Source: Mytilinidion resinicola | Lineage: Eukaryota; Ascomycota; Dothideomycetes; Mytilinidiales; Mytilinidiaceae | Length of the DNA stretch: 64,000 bases | Assembly: GCF_010093595.1 (NCBI RefSeq) | Contig: NW_022985439.1 | Location: forward strand, 820,441-884,440 | Direction: 5' to 3' | Shown: piece after piece, positions 60,834 to 64,000 of the stretch | How the letters are laid out: every line of letters starts with the position of its first letter | Numbering within the stretch: the stretch's first letter is position 1 | Notes under the pieces: model-generated | Database searches by the model: none | What the model saw: the letters and a program-made list of their open reading frames with translations, nothing else | What the model was told of the DNA's origin: nothing | Made by a program: the position numbers and the translations under genes

Positions 60834-61778
60834 TAGCTGCTCCACACAAGAGCAGTCAGCCGGTTTTGCATCCAACATCTGGGCTCGCCTGAATATGGAC
60901 CCAAAGGACCAATCTACCTGGACAAAGGAACGCATTCACATGCCAACGCACCAGTCAGTACTGGTAGCAGACTTCGCGCCTAAAGCATGGAACGCAATGT
61001 ACGTTGCTTTCTCCCGTTTTCGTCTTTACTATCGATTTGACCTTACTTAACGCCATAAAGATGTGATCTCCTCGGCGGAACGTCGCGTATCAATACAGCC
61101 GCATCTTCGAACTGGCGCGACAGCTTCATTGTGAATCTCGGCACGCCCTCCACTCTGAACAAACCAGCCACCCCACGCCAACTTTACGACTGGCACATCG
61201 ATGGCGATTTCTTCATTCACTACCTTGACTCTCCCGAACAGGCTCTCCTCGTTATCCCGCTCTTCTCCGGCATCGCTCCCAACGGAGGTGGGACGTTCAT
61301 CTGTCCTCCCGCCATTTCTACCGCTGCTCAACACCTATACGAAAACCCAGCTGGGGTAAGCCCACGGATGGTGCAGCGTCCAAAATCGCCAGCGGATGGA
61401 GATACGTGGATCTTCACGCTGAGTGATTGGTTCAATCCTGCGGTCCGGTCATTCCCACCCTCTGCGTTTGTGGAAGTCACTGGACAGATTGGGGACGTGT
61501 ATCTCTTGCATCCGCTGATGCTGCATTCGGCGAGTAAGAATGCGACCAGGGTGCCGCGGATTATTACGAATCCGCCGGTGAGCTTGCGAGAGCCGTTTTG
61601 CTTTGATAGGAGGGAAGAGGATGAGTTTAGTCTTGTGGAGAGGAAGACGTTGAAGGCATTGGGGAGGGAGAGGTTGGAAGGATGGCAAATTCGGGGGAGT
61701 AGGGAACGAATTGTGCCAGAGAGGACGAATATATTGGAGAGGATGAGGAAGGAGGAGGCGGAGAGGTTGGGGAATTGA
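60814..61778 (+). CDS. PhyH-type Fe(II)/2-oxoglutarate dioxygenase, N-terminus disrupted
   Basis: Exons 60814-60998 and 61061-61778 give 300 aa from an ATG that reads MGYIKIPSCSTQEQSAGFAS. The 62-nt intron joins KAWNAI to CDLLGGTSRI. Iron ligands are visible in YDWHIDGDFFIHYLDSPEQA (His and Asp of HxD) and DVYLLHPLMLHSASKNATR (distal His and the 2-oxoglutarate Arg), with GGGTFICPP between. Just upstream, frame 60696-60833 encodes what looks like the true N-terminus (MTPFPYETFVN... then RYAQLSEADVNHFLANG), but it is one base out of register at about 60819. The gene may therefore be truncated and use the inner ATG, be a recent pseudogene, or carry a sequence error. The substrate is unknown. Confidence 0.75.
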
Positions 61779-62130
61779 AGAGTTTGGGAGTATAACGAGT
61801 AATGATTGAATATAAGTGCTTTATGGGACTTGTTCGCTTTATTTATATTCTTCCACGGATATAGAAAACTTGACTATGAACGTGAAGTTGGGAGACGGTT
61901 GTGAGCGTTACACTACAAAACAGATATCGGAACTTAAAAGATCTTCTCAGGGTGAACGAAGAGAAATAAGTACCTCTTAATCATATTGCAAACACAAATT
62001 CCACCACATCGTGCTTGCCAGTTTCAAAATCCGATGACGTCCCTCTCGCTTGAGTAATGCGGGGTCATCAGTAGAAATTCTTGATGGACAGGCTCACCAG
62101 ACCTATCAAAATCATCCACAAATTCCTACG
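61779..62130. other. Intergenic region upstream of the thiamine gene
   Basis: About 350 bases, AT-rich, with the dioxygenase 3' flank and the promoter of the thiamine gene. No thiamine-pyrophosphate riboswitch core was recognised here by eye. Confidence 0.5.
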
Positions 62131-64000
62131 ATGGCGACCAGGCGAATTCTGGTGATCGCTGGTTCGGACAGCTCTGGTGGAGCGTACGCAGTCTCCCACC
62201 AACTTCCGTGACACTGATCTAATCGGCCATTCTAGAGGTCTGGAAGCAGACCAGAAGGTCATCGCCGCTCATGGATGCTATGCCATGACCTCTACGACCG
62301 CCCTGACGGCTCAGAATACTCAAGGGGTCCGTGGAATCCACGAAACGCCCTCCGAGTTTGTGAAGAAGCAGATTGATGCGTGTATTGAGGATGTTGGCGT
62401 TGACGTTGTCAAAACCGGTACGAGTTTCGGTGTTATCGTCTTGAATTAGATTCTAATACTCAATAGGCATGCTTGCATCTGCGGCTACGATTGAAGTGGT
62501 TGCAGATGCACTTAGCAGACATCACGTGGCCGTATCCGTAGTAGACCCAGTACTACCATCCTACATTACGCTTCATTTGCAATTCGACTAATTGAAAAGG
62601 TTATGGTCTCTACAAGCGGCGCTCAGTTACTCCCCGAAGCAGCAGTGAAAACCCTCTGCGGATCCTTGCTACCCTTGACCACCATCCTCACGCCGAATCT
62701 CCCGGAAGCGAAACTCTTGCTGCGCACAGCTGGTGTCGCCTTCAAAGAGGAACCAGAGAATGTGCAAGACGTGATCGACATCGCTAAAGCGATCCAGCAA
62801 CTGGGCCCAACGTATGTGCTTTTGAAGGGCGGCCATCTGCCTTTGACAAAGGACAGGTTGACTTCAAAGAAGGAGGCAGACCGGGACATTGTTCTGAACG
62901 TACTGTGTGGCAACGGAAAGATCTTGCTTATGGAGTCGAAGTACATAGTGACGAAGAACACCCATGGTACAGGATGTTCATTAGCATGTGAGTGACTACC
63001 CTAACTCAAGACTAGTGTGAGAGACATAGGAAGCCATCTACTCAGGAATAACGAGATATGCTGACTGTTCTAGCTGCTATCGCTTGCAATCTAGCCTCTG
63101 GAATGGATATGGAGCAGGCTGTTAAGCTCGCCAACAGATATGTTGAGGCGGGGATCAAACTAAGCAAAGACATCGGGAAAGGAAGTGGTCCGATAAATCA
63201 TTTCCATTCAACTTACAGTCTACCGTTTGCACCGTAAGTTACAGTTCTTAATCTAAGCATCCGACTGATGATCTTTTTAGTGGCGGCTTCATAGAGTATC
63301 TGCTCGAGCGAGATGACGTACGTGAGCCATGGAAAGAACACACCGAGCATGTGTTTGTGCAGCAGATGGCGCAAGGAACCTTACCACTCGCGATCTTCAA
63401 GCACTATTTGATTCAAGACTACCTCTTTCTGGTGCGTCTGCGATCTTTGCCAATATTTGCAAGTCGCTAATCCACGATAGATTCATTTCTCGAGAGCAAA
63501 TGCCCTCGCGGCGTACAAAGCGAAGACTCTAGAGGACATCAGCAGAGTGAGGAGAGACTTCAATGGATCTGCATGCGGGCTTACAATTTCTAGTCTGCTA
63601 AAACTGTTATGCATATACAAGAGGAGCTGAAGCTTCACTTGGAGTACTGCAAGGAATTTGGCATCGACAAGGAGGAGGTAGAACGGAATGAAGAAAGCCA
63701 AGGTCCGCTCTTCTTCCTATCCAAAATGGCATTTGATCAAGGCTAATGGAGTGCAATATAGCATGCACAGCATACACGAGGTACCCCCAAAGCTCGCTGC
63801 AAAGACCCGTCTTGAAGACACGTTTGACGTAGCGCATAGATATGTGCTTGACATCGGGCAGTCAGAAGATTGGCTTGCACTCCAAGTCGCTCTCTTGCCG
63901 TGTTTGATCGGTTACGGCATGATAGCAAAGCGACTATACAATGACCCCAATACGACCCGAGAAGGAAACATCTACTGGAAGTGGATCGAGACGTATGTCG
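62131..64000 (+). CDS. HMP/HMP-P kinase fused to TenA-like domain (Thi20 type), runs off the window
   Basis: Thiamine pyrimidine pathway enzyme. Exons 62131-62183, 62236-62417, 62467-62549, 62600-62987, 63074-63233, 63281-63431, 63481-63546, 63594-63702, 63762-63780 and 63840 to beyond 64000, all in one frame with GT-AG borders. The N-terminal kinase (ThiD fold) shows RILVIAGSDSSGGAGLEADQ, GCYAMTSTTALTAQNTQG, VVDPVMVSTSGAQLLP, LTPNLPEAKLLL and TKNTHGTGCSLASAIACNL. The C-terminal TenA part has PLAIFKHYLIQDYLFL, IHFSRANALAAYKAKT, ACTAYTRYVLDIGQSEDWLA and LLPCLIGYGMIAKRLY. In yeast Thi20 phosphorylates HMP and HMP-P and its TenA domain has thiaminase II activity. About 457 residues are inside the window; the end of the TenA domain is missing. 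Confidence 0.93.

Noticed and set aside
1..64000. CRISPR arrays, bacterial operons, insertion sequences, intact transposons
   Set aside because: None seen; the window is eukaryotic and repeats found are degenerate or short.

Overview
The window is nuclear DNA of a filamentous ascomycete. The gene families (HET-domain proteins, a Clr5-domain protein, fungal acetamidase, an Atg28-like coiled-coil protein, F-box-like 'LLDLPRELRDLIY' proteins) and the many 47-80 nt GT-AG introns point to Pezizomycotina. Expansion of the F-box-like family suggests Dothideomycetes, but that placement is inference. No operons, rRNA, convincing tRNA, CRISPR array or intact transposon were seen. Exon structures were read by hand from splice sites, reading frame and family conservation.

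Left part (1-20 kb), mostly metabolism: a six-exon GPR1/FUN34/YaaH acetate transporter; about 2.6 kb without a convincing gene; a SnoaL-like protein, a class I methyltransferase and a ToxD-like enoyl reductase in close proximity; a spliced 39-aa zinc-ribbon microprotein; an acetamidase-type amidase with an 84-bp tandem repeat at its 3' end; a mitochondrially targeted short-chain dehydrogenase; a 1115-aa ZZ-finger/EF-hand membrane protein; and an alpha/beta hydrolase.

Middle part (20-34.4 kb): an Atg28-like coiled-coil protein, a secreted alpha-carbonic anhydrase, a degenerate repeat field ending near a 25-nt poly(A) run, a DCAF7/WDR68-type WD40 protein with a long low-complexity N-terminus, a Cab4-type phosphopantetheine adenylyltransferase, and an F-box-like protein with an acidic tail.

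Right part (35.4-59.7 kb) looks like an accessory island. It holds four paralogues of one F-box-like family (two decayed tandem copies, one intact in most of its length but with a frame-shifted tail, one intact), two HET-domain genes, a small membrane protein, a Clr5/TPR pseudogene and an AAA+ ATPase gene with an in-frame stop at an exon end. Two housekeeping genes, PDCD2/Tsr4-like and eIF3k, sit inside it at 50-53 kb. Several of the inferred inactivating changes fit C-to-T or G-to-A transitions, which is compatible with mild RIP or ordinary decay.

Right end (60-64 kb): a PhyH-type Fe(II)/2-oxoglutarate dioxygenase with a broken N-terminal frame, and the first ten exons of a Thi20-type HMP-P kinase/TenA fusion of thiamine synthesis that runs off the window.
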